A stretch of 64,000 bases of DNA from Gonatopus flavifemur (GCA_018340375.1 JAFFJZ010000080.1:310001-374000), one strand, 5' to 3'. Numbered from the stretch's first letter, positions 44,019 to 55,973 are shown. Numbers and translations: made by a program. Notes: generated by a model not told the origin, from the sequence alone.

Positions 44019-44211
44019 GGGGATACGAGCGGCTGGGCTTTTCTGAATTTTTTCGAGACAAAGTACGTGAAAATGCGTGCATCGATTCGAAATATCTCTC
44101 TGTACAGCATTTCTTTAGCATCTCAAGAAATGCTGTACAGAGAGATATTTCGAATCGATGCACGCATTTTCACGTACTTTGTGTCAGAAGAATTGGACCG
44201 CTCGTATCCCC
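44019..44211. mobile_element. Near-perfect hairpin MITE with TTAA target duplication
   Basis: A 193-bp element with TTAA at 44015-44018 and 44212-44215. The ends GGGGATACGAGCGG / CCGCTCGTATCCCC are perfect. The inner arms from acaaagtacgtgaaaatgcg to aaatgctgtacag match over about 75 bp around an approximately 10-bp loop. TTAA targeting points to piggyBac-like or Kolobok-like mobilisation. ORFs read here on both strands come from the symmetry. Confidence 0.85.
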
Positions 44212-44446
44212 TTAAGAGAGATATGTTTTCTGTCAAAATATATTTGCTTTTACTGAGGAATATGTGCTATAATGTTTTCGAGAAAATCATTTTCCCAAGA
44301 GATCTCAAGCACCACGATTTTGTAAATGTATAAATATGGATGTGCAATACGCATCAATCGACAGAATGAGAAATTTTTCCTGCCGAACTCTCTTCCACGC
44401 TATTGATTCATTTGATGATTGGAGAATATCAGGAAATTATTATATG

Positions 44447-44583
44447 CAGTGTTGGGTACGTTATTCATTACTCATTATATATAAAATATCTATAAAAAAA
44501 TATATTTTGTATACAAATTATATATTCATTATATATATTTTACATATAGTGGGTAACGGTAACGAGTAACGTACCCATCACTG
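44447..44583. mobile_element. GGGTACGTTACTCGTTAC MITE, copy 2
   Basis: Ends cagtgttgggtacgtta and taacgtacccatcactg are inverted with a TA-rich centre. The right end is 12 bp from the next copy of the family. Confidence 0.8.
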
Positions 44584-44595
44584 ATCATATATAAT

Positions 44596-44719
44596 CAGTG
44601 ATGGGTACGTTACTCGTTATACATGAGATATATATAATGGATATATAGTTTGTATAAAAAATATACATTGTCATATATATTTCATATATAATGAATAACC
44701 AGTAACGTACCCATCACTG
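44596..44719. mobile_element. GGGTACGTTACTCGTTAC MITE, copy 3
   Basis: Ends cagtgatgggtacgtta and taacgtacccatcactg. The flanking 8-mers TATATAAT (44588-44595) and TATGTAAT (44720-44727) differ at one base, consistent with an 8-bp hAT-type duplication. It lies beside copy 2 in head-to-tail spacing. Confidence 0.8.
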
Positions 44720-46828
44720 TATGTAATTATATACTATAACTGTTGAATTCAAGTACACATGTGAACTCTGATTATCATAAAAAGTTTGATATAATGTGTC
44801 GCGAGGATTAACATTCAGCAGCCGCTATTTTGAATCGATAAATTTCGCAAATGGTAACTAAGTGTAAAGTTGAAAATTGTATATAATCCTTGTACATGAT
44901 TGAAACTAACCTGTATGAAAAAATATATTGATAAGAACTTCAGGTTGCATTTCTGGAGATTGTAGATGATTACGTAGATATAATTTCAGTATAGGTGGAC
45001 AAACGTGAGTGAAAGAAATCATCTACAAAATGTCATAAGAAACATTCATAATGAGAATGATTAATCAGAGTTCAATAGTTTCGTATGAAATTATAATATA
45101 TTTTTTTGTACGTTTAGTTGCATCTCACAAAACTTATCTAAGAAGTTAGTGATAACACAATGTCGATTTCCGCTTCGTATTTTATCGAGTTTTCTATAGA
45201 GAACAGAGACTTTGTGTCGCGCGTGAATTATATTCCTATCACAATCCCAGGTCGGTACTACTTCCTGATATTTTTTATTTATCAAGTGAATCAATAGTTG
45301 GAATGAGAACTTCGTACGAAATTCCCCTCGCTGCACAAACCTATGTGTGTGAATATATACACTTAAACATTCACACAATCGTCACGCCTGAGACCCCTCA
45401 ATGCGAGGAAATATTTTTCAGATGTAATTTCAATTCTTTTGATTAAAATTATTCTTCCTCGTATAAGGATGATGTTCATTCATATCAAACTTATATTTTT
45501 TCAAATTTCGAGTTGAGAGAAAAATATATTTCTCTTGAAGCAATGACTTTGTTAGGAACATATCTTAGGCGTTCTTTACACGTGAAGGAGAAAAAACGTA
45601 GGTATTCAGAAATGCTACGGACAGTTTTCCTAAGAATCTGAGTTGATGAAACCAAAATTATACTCTACCTTCGTGCTGGTATGAAAAGGGTATTTTCTCA
45701 GTCATAAGTCATAAGCAAAAATGATACTCAATGATGCGTACATAACGTATATATGTATGCGTATACATGTCCCCAACACCATACCCACCGATGTCCACAT
45801 CACATCTCCTTGGAAACGAGGTGGATAAAAGGGAGACGTGGATACAAGGTGGATGAACGGAGAAGCGGCGTAGAGGCGACGGAGAAATGTCCGGGAATCG
45901 GTGGTTGTGCTATTCGGGGTGTATATGTGTGTCCCCCCGGAACTCATTCATATTGTTTTGGAATATTTGCATACATTCATCAAAATTGAAATCTTTCTGT
46001 CAAACAATAACCGGATTTTCATATTATTTTATTACGTTGAATTTTCTCCCTATTTTAGAGCATCAACTTCAAAACTTTCTGAATATGTGGAATCAAGCTG
46101 TTCAATAACGATAGCGTTCTTACAATCGATTCTTTTTCATAATGAATAAATAGAATTTTTATTGATATTCTATACAATACAAACAGTTCTACCCTAGAAT
46201 TGATACTACTACTACGTAAGAATTCTTATAGGAGTGTAAAATTCACATGAAAAGATAACTTCCTATAGTAACTGGTGTTATTAGAAGAACGGCAAAACTG
46301 CTGTAACAGCTACATCCTTTGCTGCACTAGCTAGGTCAAATGCTTTCTAGTTATTCATCGTCTTCCCTATAATTTCACTTGGCTGCCTCGGTAGACTAGA
46401 GACACTGCAGATTTTATGCCATTCAGATACCGACCAAGAAATTATTTCCTACATTCAATTATTTCTATTTGTGTATAATTGTGAAGATTTTGACGCCTCA
46501 AGTTAGTGATGAGCGATTTGGGAAGAATTGATTCTGTTCCACAAGAAAAAAATGACTTGTACAAAAGTCACAAGAAGAATGAGGTTACGATTATGGTGTG
46601 GATATCATATGAAATTTACTACAGAATCCAGTTGGATTCACATTGTTATCATGGTCACCATAGCAGCACAACTCTCGTTTACTTCAGTAGCAATATACAT
46701 TTGACATTGGTTTCAATGTAAATTTTATTCCAATTGTATTTACGTGAGCGTATATGTTGAATCGATAACAATTAATGCAGAATCCAAATGAATACTCTCC
46801 CATGTATTAGAAAATTATCAAACCTTCA

Positions 46829-47084
46829 ATGACAGTGAAGCTAGCAGCGGCAAGCTAGCAGCCGAACGGATTAGGTTTTGACTCAGACTGTACACAAATG
46901 TATTCCTTTGGCAGAGAAGGAAGGAGATGGATATAGATCGGGGATAGGTGGTGATTCCTATGTGATTTGAAACGAGGAATCGATTGAGATGGATTTCGAA
47001 CGTGAAAATCGAGGTTTTCACGGGGTTTTGGGGAAATTACATATAAAAATCGTAACTGAGCGAGACATTGAGTGATAATTACGA
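46829..47084. repeat. Left terminal inverted repeat of the giant foldback
   Basis: Pairs with about 54515-54764 over 250 bp with few mismatches. Shared blocks are ggattaggttttgactcaga, gtacacaaatgtattccttt and tcacggggttttggggaaat. Confidence 0.9.
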
Positions 47085-48230
47085 TGTCGGGACGGAGCTT
47101 GATTTTTCTGGATTTTTCAGAATCATCAAACCTGATGGTTTAGAAGGTCCCGAATCCGATGGTATGCCTGAAATTTTCGTACGCGGCTCCCTTAATACAG
47201 TTTTCGCCCGAAAAGATGACAAGTTTTTGGATTTTTCGATAAATCCACGTGAAAATGATGACACGACCAGACCCTGATTTTCTTAGATTTTTTTAAATCA
47301 TGCAATCTGATAGTTTGAGATGTCCTGGATCTCATGATACGCATGAAATTTTTGTACGCGGCTTCCTCAACGGAGTTTCAGAACGAAGAAGTTAGCAGGG
47401 CTTGAGTTTGGTGAATTTATATCTAATCAAATCGCACGACGGAGCCTTGATTTTTCTGGGTTTTTTTGAATCATCAAACCTGATTGTTTCGGATGTCCCT
47501 CACCCGATGGGAGGCATGAAATTTTGGTACGCGGCTTCCTTAACGGAGTTTTAGAACGAAGAAGTTAGCAGGGCTTGAGTTTGGTGAATTTATATTTAAT
47601 CAAATGACACGACGGAGCCTTGATTTCTCTGGGTTTTTTTGAATCATCAAACCTGATTGTTTCGGATGTCCCTCAACCGATGGGAGGCATGAAATTTTGG
47701 TACGCGGCTTCCTTAACGGAGTTTTAGACCGAAGGAGTGAGCAGGACTTGGGTTTGTCGAATCCATATTGAAATACCAGGCACGACGGAGCCTTGATTTT
47801 TTTGGATTTTTTTGAATAATCAAACCTGATAGTTTAGAATGTCCCGAATCCGATGGTGTGCATGAAATTTTGGTACGCGGCTCCTTTAATACAGTTTTCG
47901 CCCGAAAAGATGACCAGATTTTGGATTTTTCGATAAATCCACGTGAAAATGATAACACGACCGGACCCTGATTTTCTTAGAATTTTTTGAATCATGCAAT
48001 CTGATAGTTTGAGATGTCCTGAGTCTCATAATATGCATGAAATTTTGGTACGCGGCTTCCGTAATAGAGTTCTCGCACGAAGAAATGCACAGATTCTAAG
48101 TTCTTGGATAAATCCATGTTGAATATAATGACACGCTCTGGCCATGATATACCTGGATTTTCCTAAATCATGCAATCCGACAGTCCGAGATTCTACATAT
48201 ACCGTGTTACGGATGAAATGTCAGTTTTCA
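47085..48230. repeat. Family A tandem array, forward
   Basis: About six units of roughly 173 bp, marked by GGTACGCGGC-type cores near 47192, 47355, 47529, 47702, 47874 and 48047. Two unit variants occur: one with cacgacggagccttgattt and one with gacacgaccagaccctgattttc. Confidence 0.85.
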
Positions 48231-49180
48231 AGCGTTTGTGTATCCTTACCACTTCCAAAAATCAGGGATTGTAGTCTTCCAGTTCCTATGTTATTCAAAT
48301 CGCAGAATACAGATCTAGTCTGAGAAGATATATAATGTTCGATTGTGAGCTTAGTGTACAATTTTACTCCCTAATGTTTGAAATGATGGCAACACCATTA
48401 TGCCAGCGAAATTTATGTAGACAACCAATTACTTGTAACTGGCAGTACAATCAGCATATCCTGATGTCCAGAACTTTCTCAAGAGCCCATTTGGTCAACC
48501 GCGTTCCCTTCATCCATTTCTTCCCGATCCACATGTCACTAAGAGCATCGTTCAAATTACATTCCCGGAATTGCTTTAGTTCAAATCTACAATTTCAAGT
48601 AACTGCTCATGAGTTTCATTGCGCACAGCGGGACCTTTGAGGTCTTCCGCCATATCATTGTCTTTCTGATCAGTATTTCCACCAAGGGAATACTCTTTTC
48701 ATTTGAAGGAGCTGTCTGGTTAATGCCAGTCCGTGATTGGTCAATTCTCTTAGAAAGAGGAATCATGTGGGAACATTGTTCATCTTACAATTACTGTACC
48801 GAATTCTTGAAGTGTCGAATTATCTCGCCTGCCTGAGATCTTAGGATGTTGGTTGATTTTTATATTGGGATATTTGCATTCCAGAACATCAAACAGGGGG
48901 TCTACATCTCACGAAGATTCAACGGAACTGATCAACCATACGTTTTCATTGAATAGACTGACCAACGAAAGGGAAAGAGATTTCCGGGAGTAAACACCCT
49001 AATCATACGAATAATTTTGGAGGGGTTTCGCGAGGGATCATAATCAACGAGAATTGCTTATTAATCGGATACTGCTCCGGATTCTTGGATTTTCCAGTCG
49101 TGTCACTTACCACGGACCTCAGGATTTTTGAAAATCCTTTATATAGATGGATTTTTCATAACTACACATCCTGACAACAA
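48231..49180. other. Unique spacer inside the foldback left half
   Basis: About 950 bp of non-repetitive sequence between opposed family A arrays, less AT-biased than its surroundings. Open frames on both strands (for example 48335-48640) show no homology that I recognise. It could be captured host DNA or remains of an internal gene. Confidence 0.5.
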
Positions 49181-50114
49181 TTCTGATGGGGTTTTGTGAA
49201 CGACTGCGATCAACATTGTTTACTGAACATTGGTCCTCTGGAACCATGAATTGTGCAGTCGATGGACATTCCGGACGATCAGATTGCATGATCAAAAAAA
49301 TTCTAAGAAAATCAGGGTCTGGTTGTGTCATCGATTTCACGTGGGGTTGTCAAAAAACTCGAAATCTTGTCATCTTTTTGGGCGAAGACTGTATAAAGGG
49401 AGCCGCGTACTAAAATTTCATGCATACCATCGGATGAGTGACATTCCAAACCATCAGGTTTGATGATTTTGAAAAATCCAAGGAAATTAAAACTCCGTCG
49501 TGCCTGTTCATTCAATATGGATTCATCAAACTCAAGCCCTGCTAACTTCTTCGATTTGGGACTCCGTTAAGGAAGACGCGTACCGGAATTGTATGCATAT
49601 CATGAGATGTAAGACACCTCAAACTATCAGATTGCATGATTCGGAAAATTGTAAGAAAATCAGGGTCTGGTCGTGTCATCATTTTCACGTGGATTTATTG
49701 AAAAATCCAAAATCTTGTCATCTTTTCGGGCGAAAACTGTATTAAGGGAGCCGCGTACCAAAATTTCATGCATACCATCGGATTCGGGACATTATAAACT
49801 ATCAGGTTTGATGATACAAAAAATTTCAAAAAAATCAAGGCTCCGTCGTGCCTGTTAATTCGATATTGATTCGTCAAACCCAAGTCCTGCTAACTTCTTC
49901 GGTCTAAAACTCCGTTGAGGAAGCCGCGTACCAGAATTTCATGAATACCAACGGGTGAGGGACATCCAAAACAATCAGGTTTGATGATTCAAAAAAACCC
50001 AGAAAAATCAAGGCCCCGTCGTGCCATTTGATTAAATATAAATTCACCAAACTCAAGCCCTGCTAACTTCTTCGTTCTGAAACTCCGTTAAGGAAGCCGC
50101 GTACCAAAATTTCA
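49181..50114. repeat. Family A tandem array, reversed
   Basis: About five units in the opposite direction to 47085-48230, with gccgcgtac-type cores near 49402, 49570, 49751, 49924 and 50097. The orientation is the reverse of what the symmetry of the whole element predicts. Confidence 0.8.
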
Positions 50115-50380
50115 TATGAAGCTGAAACTAGCGAACCACATCTAGCAGACCAGTTGTGAACTTTTGGTTGAGACTGTACTTTTGAGTTATTACATATTTC
50201 CAACGGGATTTTGGGCGAACGGGCAGTGCTGGTAGGATGAAAATGATCAATCTTGATAGATTTTGATACGCTGAATCGAATGAGATGGGTTTCAAATCGA
50301 TCCGAACAGTTTTGAGGAAGATATAGAGGTTTTGAATGAAGTGGAAATTGGAAATGGTGTCGGCGATTGCGATTTTTCCA
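50115..50380. repeat. Inner inverted block, left copy
   Basis: Inverted copy of 53450-53724, sharing gctgaaactagcgaaccaca and blocks around aacgggattttgggcgaacg. It is not made of A or B units and marks the border between them. Confidence 0.85.
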
Positions 50381-50935
50381 TGCCTTACCTTATTCAGAAA
50401 GGGAATTTCCGGTTCGCTGATCGTGTTTCTTATGGTATTTTCGACGCTGAATCGAATGAGATGGGTCTCGGAATGGTACGCGGTCGTCTTCCATGCATTT
50501 GGGAGGATTGAAGTTGGGAAAACTTGGAAACGTGAGAAACTGTGCGTCCAAAACAATAATTCCTTGCCTTCCCTTATTCAGAAAGGGAATTTCTGGTTTG
50601 CTGAGGTTGTTTTTTATAGTATTTTTGACACTGGATCGAATGAGATGGGTCTCGAAATGGTACGAGGTCGTCTTCCATGGATTTGCGAGGATTGAAGTTG
50701 GGAGAACTTGGAAACGTGGGAAACTGTGCGTCCAAAACAATAATTCCATGCCTTCCCTTATTCAGAAAGGGAATTTCTGGTTTGCTGAGGTTGTTTTTTA
50801 TAGTATTTTTGACGCTGGATCGAATGAGATGGGTCTCGAAATGGCACGCGGTCGTCTTCCTTGGATTTGGGGGGATTGAAGGTAGCAAAACTTGGAAACG
50901 TCATAAACTGTGTGTCCAAAACAATAATTCCATGC
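50381..50935. repeat. Family B tandem array, forward
   Basis: Three units of about 184 bp with ggtacgcggtcgtcttcc-type cores near 50476, 50662 and 50845. The array flips direction at about 50940. Confidence 0.85.
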
Positions 50936-53449
50936 CTTCCCTATCCATAGAAAATGACCGCGTACCATTTTGAGACTGATTTCATTCGATTCAGCGTCGA
51001 AAATACCATCAAGAATAACGTGGGCGAACCAAAAATTCCCTTTCTGAATAAGGGAAGGCCTGAAAACATTGTTTTGAACGCACAGTTTCTTACGTTTCCT
51101 AGTTTTGCTAACTCCAATCCCCTCAAATCCATGGGAAACGGACGCGTACCATTCTGGAATCGTGTTCATTCGATTCAGCGTCGAAAATCCTATAAAAAAC
51201 AACCTCAGCGAACCGAACATTTTCTTTCTGAATGGGAGAAGGTATGGGAACATTGTATTGGACACACAGTTTCTGACGTTTCCAAGTTTTCCTAACTTCA
51301 ATCCCCACAAATCCATGGAAGACGACCGCGTACCATTCTGGAATCGTGTTCATCCGATTCAGCGTCGAAAATACTATGAAAAACAACCTCAGCGAACCAA
51401 AACTTTGCTTTCTCAATGGGGGAAAGCAAGGAAACATTGTGTCGGACACACAGTTTATGACGTTTCCAAGTTTTGCTACCTTCAATCCCCCCAAATCCAA
51501 GGAAGACGACCGCGTACGATTCTGGAATCGTGTTCATCCGATTCAGCGTCGAAAATACTATTAGAAACAAGATCAACGAACCAAAAATTCTCTTTCTGAG
51601 TAAGCGGAAACATGGAAACATCGACTTGGGTGTACAGTTTCTCACGATTTCACTTTCTAATTGTTTCATTCTCCCCGAATCCATAGAAAATGCCCGCGTA
51701 CCATTTTGAGACTGATTTCATTCGATTCAGCGTCGAAAATACCATCAAGAATAACATGGGCGAACCAAAAATTCCCTTTCTGAATAAGGGAAGGCCTGAA
51801 AACATTGTTTTGAACGCACAGTTTCTTACGTTTCCTAGTTTTGCTAACTCCAATCCCCTCAAATCCATGGGAAACGGACGCGTACCATTCTGGAATCGTG
51901 TTCATTCGATTCAGCGGCGAAAATCCTATAAAAAACAACCTCAGCGAACCGAACATTTTCTTTCTGAATGGGAGAAGGCATGGGAACATTGTATTGGACA
52001 CACAGTTTCTGACGTTTCCAAGTTTTCCTAACTTCAATCCCCACAAATCCATGGAAGACGACCGCGTACCATTCTGGAATCGTGTTCATCCGATTCAGCG
52101 TCGAAAATACTATAAAAAACAACCTCAGCGAACCAAAAATTTGCTTTCTCAATTGGGGAAGGCAAGGCAACATTGTGTTGGACACACAGTTTATGACGTT
52201 TCCAAGTTTTGCTACCTTCAATCCCCCCAAATCCAAGGAAGACGACCGCGTACGATTCTGGAAACGTGTTCATCCGATTCAGCGTCGAAAATACTATTAG
52301 AAACAAGATCAGCGAACCAAAAATTCCCTTTCTGAATAAGGGAAGGCATGGAAACATTGTTTTGGACACACAGTTTCTGACGTTTCCAAGTTTTCCTAAC
52401 CTCAATCCTCCCAAATCCATGGAAGACGACCGCGTACCATTTCGACTCCTATCTCATTCGATTCAGCGTCGAAAATACTATAAGAAACAAGATCAGCGAA
52501 CCAAAAATTCTCTTTCTGAGTAAGCGGAAACATGGAAACATTGACTTGAGTGTACAGTTTCTCACGATTTCACTTTCTAGTTGTTTCATTCTCCCCGAAT
52601 CCATAGAAAATGACCGCGTACCATTTTGAGACTGATTTCATTCGATTCAGCGTCGATAATACCATCAAGAATAACATGGGCGAAACAAAAATTCCCTTTC
52701 CGAATGAGGCAAGGCATGGAAACTGTGGCTTTGGACGGCCTGTTCCTCACGTTTGCAAGTTCTGCTAACTTGAATTTCCCCAAATCCATGGAAAACGACC
52801 GCGTACCATTTTGGAATCGTGTTCATGCGATTCAGCGTCGAGAATACTATGAAAAACAACCTCAGCGAACCAAAAATTCCCTTTCTGAATAATGGAAGGC
52901 ATGGAATTGTTGTTTTGGACGCACAATTTCTCACGTTCCCAAATTTCCCTAACTTCAATCCTCCCAAATCCATGGAAGACGACCGCGTACCATTTCGGGA
53001 CCCATCTCATTCGATTTAGCGTCGAAAATACTATAAAAAACAACCTCAGCAAACGAAAAATTCCCTTTCTGAATAAGGGAAGGCATGGAATTATTGTTTT
53101 GGACGCACAGTTTCTCACGTTTCCAAGTTCTCCCAACTTCAATACTCGCAAATCCATAGAAGACGACCTCGTACCATTTCGAGACCCATCTCATTCGATC
53201 CAGCGTCAAAAATACTATAAAAAACAACCTCAGCAAACCAGAAATTCACTTTCTGAATAAGGGAAGGCATGGAATTATTGTTTTGGACGCACAGTTTTCT
53301 CACGTTTCCAAGTTTTCCCAACTTCAATCCTCCCAAATCCATGAAAGACGACCGCGTACCATTCCGAGACCCATCTCATTCGATTCAGCGTCGAAAATAC
53401 CATAAGAAACACGATCAGCGAACCGGAAATTCCCTTTCTGAATAAGGGA
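50936..53449. repeat. Family B tandem array, reversed, with higher-order period
   Basis: About 14 units of 184 bp in reverse direction (gaccgcgtaccat cores at roughly 51143, 51327, 51511 and so on). The block starting near 50945 recurs at 51681, exactly four units (736 bp) later, with very few differences, showing a higher-order repeat. Since 184 is not a multiple of three, all frames are sampled, and the many overlapping ORFs on both strands are artefacts. Confidence 0.88.
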
Positions 53450-53724
53450 AGGCATGGAAAAATCGCAATCGCCGACACCATTTCCAATGTCCACTTCATT
53501 CAAAACCTCTATATCTTCCTCAAAACTGTTCGGATCGATTTGAAACCCATCTCATTCGATTCAGCGTATCAGAATCTATTAAGATTGATCATTTTCATCC
53601 TACCAGCATTGCCCGTTCGCCCAAAATCCCGTTGGAAATACGTAATAACTCAAAAGTACAGTCTCAACCAAAAGTTCACAACTGGTCTGCTAGATGTGGT
53701 TCGCTAGTTTCAGCTTCATAAATT
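53450..53724. repeat. Inner inverted block, right copy
   Basis: Complement of 50115-50380. Its outer edge joins a family A unit in the orientation expected from symmetry, unlike the left copy. Confidence 0.85.
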
Positions 53725-54514
53725 TCATGCGTACCATGAGATTCAGGACATCTCAAACTATCAGATTGCATGATTCAAAAATTTCTAAGAAAATCAGGGT
53801 CTGGTCGTGTTATCATTTTCACGTGGATTCATCGAAAAATCCAAAATCTTGTCATCTCTTTGGGCGAAAACTGTATTAAGGGAGCCGCGTATCAAAATTT
53901 CATGCATACCATCGGATTCGGGACATTAAAAACCATCAGGTATGATTATTCAAAAAAATCCAAAAAAATCAAGGCTTCGTCGTGCCTGTTAATTCAATAT
54001 GGAGTCGACAAACCCAAGTCCTGCTAACTCCTTTGGTCTAAAACTCCGTTAAGGAAGCCGCGTACCAAAATTTCATGCCTCCCATCAGGTGAGGGACATC
54101 CGAAACAATCAGGTTTGATGATTCAAAAAAACCCAGAAAAATCAAGGCTCCGTCGTGCCATTTGATTAAATATAAATTCACCAAACTCAAGCCCTGCTAA
54201 CTTCTTTGTTCTAAAACTCCGTTAAGGAAGCCGCGTACCAAAATTTCATGCATACCATGAGATTCAGGACATCTCAAACTATCAGATTGCATGATTAAAA
54301 AAATTGTAAGAAAATCAGGGTCTGGTCGTGTCATCATTTTCACGTGGATTTATCGAAAAATCCAAAAACTTGTCATCTTTCCGGGCGAAAACTGTATTAA
54401 GGGAGCCGCGTACCAAAATTTCACGCATACCATCGGATTCGGGACCTTCTAAACCATCAGGTCTGATGATTCTAAAAAATCCAGAAAAATCAAGGCTCCG
54501 TCCCGACGTTGTAA
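53725..54514. repeat. Family A tandem array, right arm
   Basis: About five reversed units of about 173 bp with cores near 53885, 54057, 54231 and 54405, leading into the right terminal repeat. Confidence 0.85.
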
Positions 54515-54764
54515 TTATCACTCAATGTCTCGCTCCGTTACGATTTTTATATGTAATTTCCCCAAAACCCCGTGAAAACCTCGATTTTCAAGTTCGAAAT
54601 CCATCTCAATCGATTCCTTGTCTCAAATTACATAAGAATCACCACCTATCTCCGATCTATATCCATCTCCTTCCTTCTCTGCCAAAGGAATACATTTGTG
54701 TACAGTCTGAGTCAAAACCTAATCCATTCGGCTGCTAGCTCGCCGCTGCTAGCTTCACTGTCAT
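54515..54764. repeat. Right terminal inverted repeat of the giant foldback
   Basis: Complement of 46829-47084, ending ...gctagcttcactgtcat directly before the 9-bp duplication AAACCTTCA. Confidence 0.9.
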
Positions 54765-54773
54765 AAACCTTCA

Positions 54774-55178
54774 TTGATTTTTATCAAATTTCAGTCAAAA
54801 TTTGATACAAATTTTATTTAAAAAAAATCAATTTGGCCAAGATCGCCTATTATCATTCCAATAGTGATAGGCGATATTTGTCGATATTAATATTTCGCAT
54901 AGAATTTATATAAAATCTCGATCGATATTTTATAAAATTCAATATAAACTCGATAGTTTCCTATGAAGAGTATCGATACTGATAAATAACCTCCATCCCT
55001 ACACTCCAAGTAGAAATCAACTGAGAAAAACATATTTATTGATTCTGATTTGTCATTCTTCATTTATAGAAAAAGTATCCAGTTTTTATGAATTATTATA
55101 CGTAAAGTGATTATGAGGTTTCAATAAAGTCATTGTAGGAATGGAAAATTTTTTGGAAAATCGGCATCACCATTTATA
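54774..55178. other. No gene recognised
   Basis: AT-rich sequence between the foldback and a truncated mariner-like element. Short palindromes such as gcctattatcattccaatagtgataggc are present; nothing else is supported. Confidence 0.4.
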
Positions 55179-55815
55179 CAGTGGGTTGCAAAATCATTAG
55201 GCCACACTTGAGATTACTTCAAAGTTGAATATCTCAGCGAAAAATTATCGTAAAGAAACAATCAAAAAAACAATTTGGAGAACAAAGTTTACTCTTTGAG
55301 CATCATTTGATCTCTCTTGTCTATCCAACAACCTACATCGGATTGAGTATGAGCATTTTTGCCGATATTTCTTTAATTTCTTAAACAGATGCAGCTCCCA
55401 GGGAAATTAGGACATGGAAACACAAAAATGGAGATTTTGTAGAGAATTTTCTCAGCTTCAGAATGCTTTTTTCACTCTCCCGATGAAGTCATTTTAGCGG
55501 AGTTATGTCATGTTTTATGATTTGGGATCCTGAGACGGTTAAGGGGACAAAAACATTTCCTTGGAGAAAAAAGTTTAGTTTTGATACGTATTATACGAAA
55601 GAAATGCTTCAAGAGGTTTCTGATTGCTCTGAGGAGTATTTTATGCGACCTCCATCTGTTTGAAAAACTCAGAAAGTATCGGCAAAAATGCTCATACTCA
55701 ATCCGATGTAGGTTGTGAGATAGACAAGAGAAGTCAAATGATGCTCAAAGAGTAGACTTTGCCCTTGAAATTGCGTGTTCAATTATTCCTTCACGATAAT
55801 TTTTTAATTCTCTAG
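55179..55815. repeat. Truncated Tc1/mariner-like palindromic element
   Basis: The left tip TA-CAGTGGGTTGCAAAATC is intact, and arms of about 170 bp (55240-55400 and 55640-55815) are inverted copies sharing tgagcatcatttga, cctacatcggattgagtatg and the complement of gccgatattt. The right tip is missing. No transposase. Confidence 0.6.
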
Positions 55816-55973
55816 TGTTTCGAACGAGACCGAGACTGGTCCCGGTATCGACCTCGAGATCTAAACCGACACGAAACGCACAATTGTTTTTCAAGACCGA
55901 GACGACACCCGTCAAGTCGAGAGTCTCGACGATATCGAGAATTCCGACGAAATGTATGATGTATTGTAGAGGC

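Larger units (their letters stand above)
41141..46819 (+). other. Probable first intron of Ephrin, with small MITEs
   Basis: Non-coding sequence after the splice donor. Apart from the MITEs listed separately I see no exon, RNA gene or large element. Stretches without features are 42056-43705 and 44720-46819. If the Ephrin call is right, the intron continues through the foldback element and the satellite to beyond the window. Confidence 0.4.
46829..54764. mobile_element. Giant foldback element built of satellite-like arrays, 9-bp target duplication
   Basis: A 7.94-kb element whose outer 250 bp at each end are near-perfect inverted repeats (tip atgacagtgaagctagcagc on the left and its complement on the right). 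It is flanked by the exact 9-bp duplication AAACCTTCA (46820-46828, 54765-54773). Inside are arrays of two repeat families, A (about 173 bp) and B (184 bp), whose orientation reverses several times. A second pair of inverted blocks (50115-50380 and 53450-53724) encloses the B arrays. Foldback elements of flies share tandem-repeat arms and 9-bp duplications and have been linked to Mutator-like elements. No transposase is recognisable. Confidence 0.85.

Noticed and set aside
43865..44333. Overlapping ORFs of 76-116 aa on both strands
   Set aside because: They lie across the TTAA-flanked hairpin, and the symmetry produces the same peptide on both strands.
48335..48640. Gene in the unique spacer of the foldback
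   Set aside because: The 101-aa frame shows no motif that I recognise, and the opposite strand is equally open, so it is reported only as a spacer.
50128..53499. Many ORFs of 60-170 aa on both strands
   Set aside because: They come from 184-bp tandem units. As 184 is not a multiple of three, consecutive units are read in every frame, and the same residues reappear in shifted order. There is no domain and no start context.
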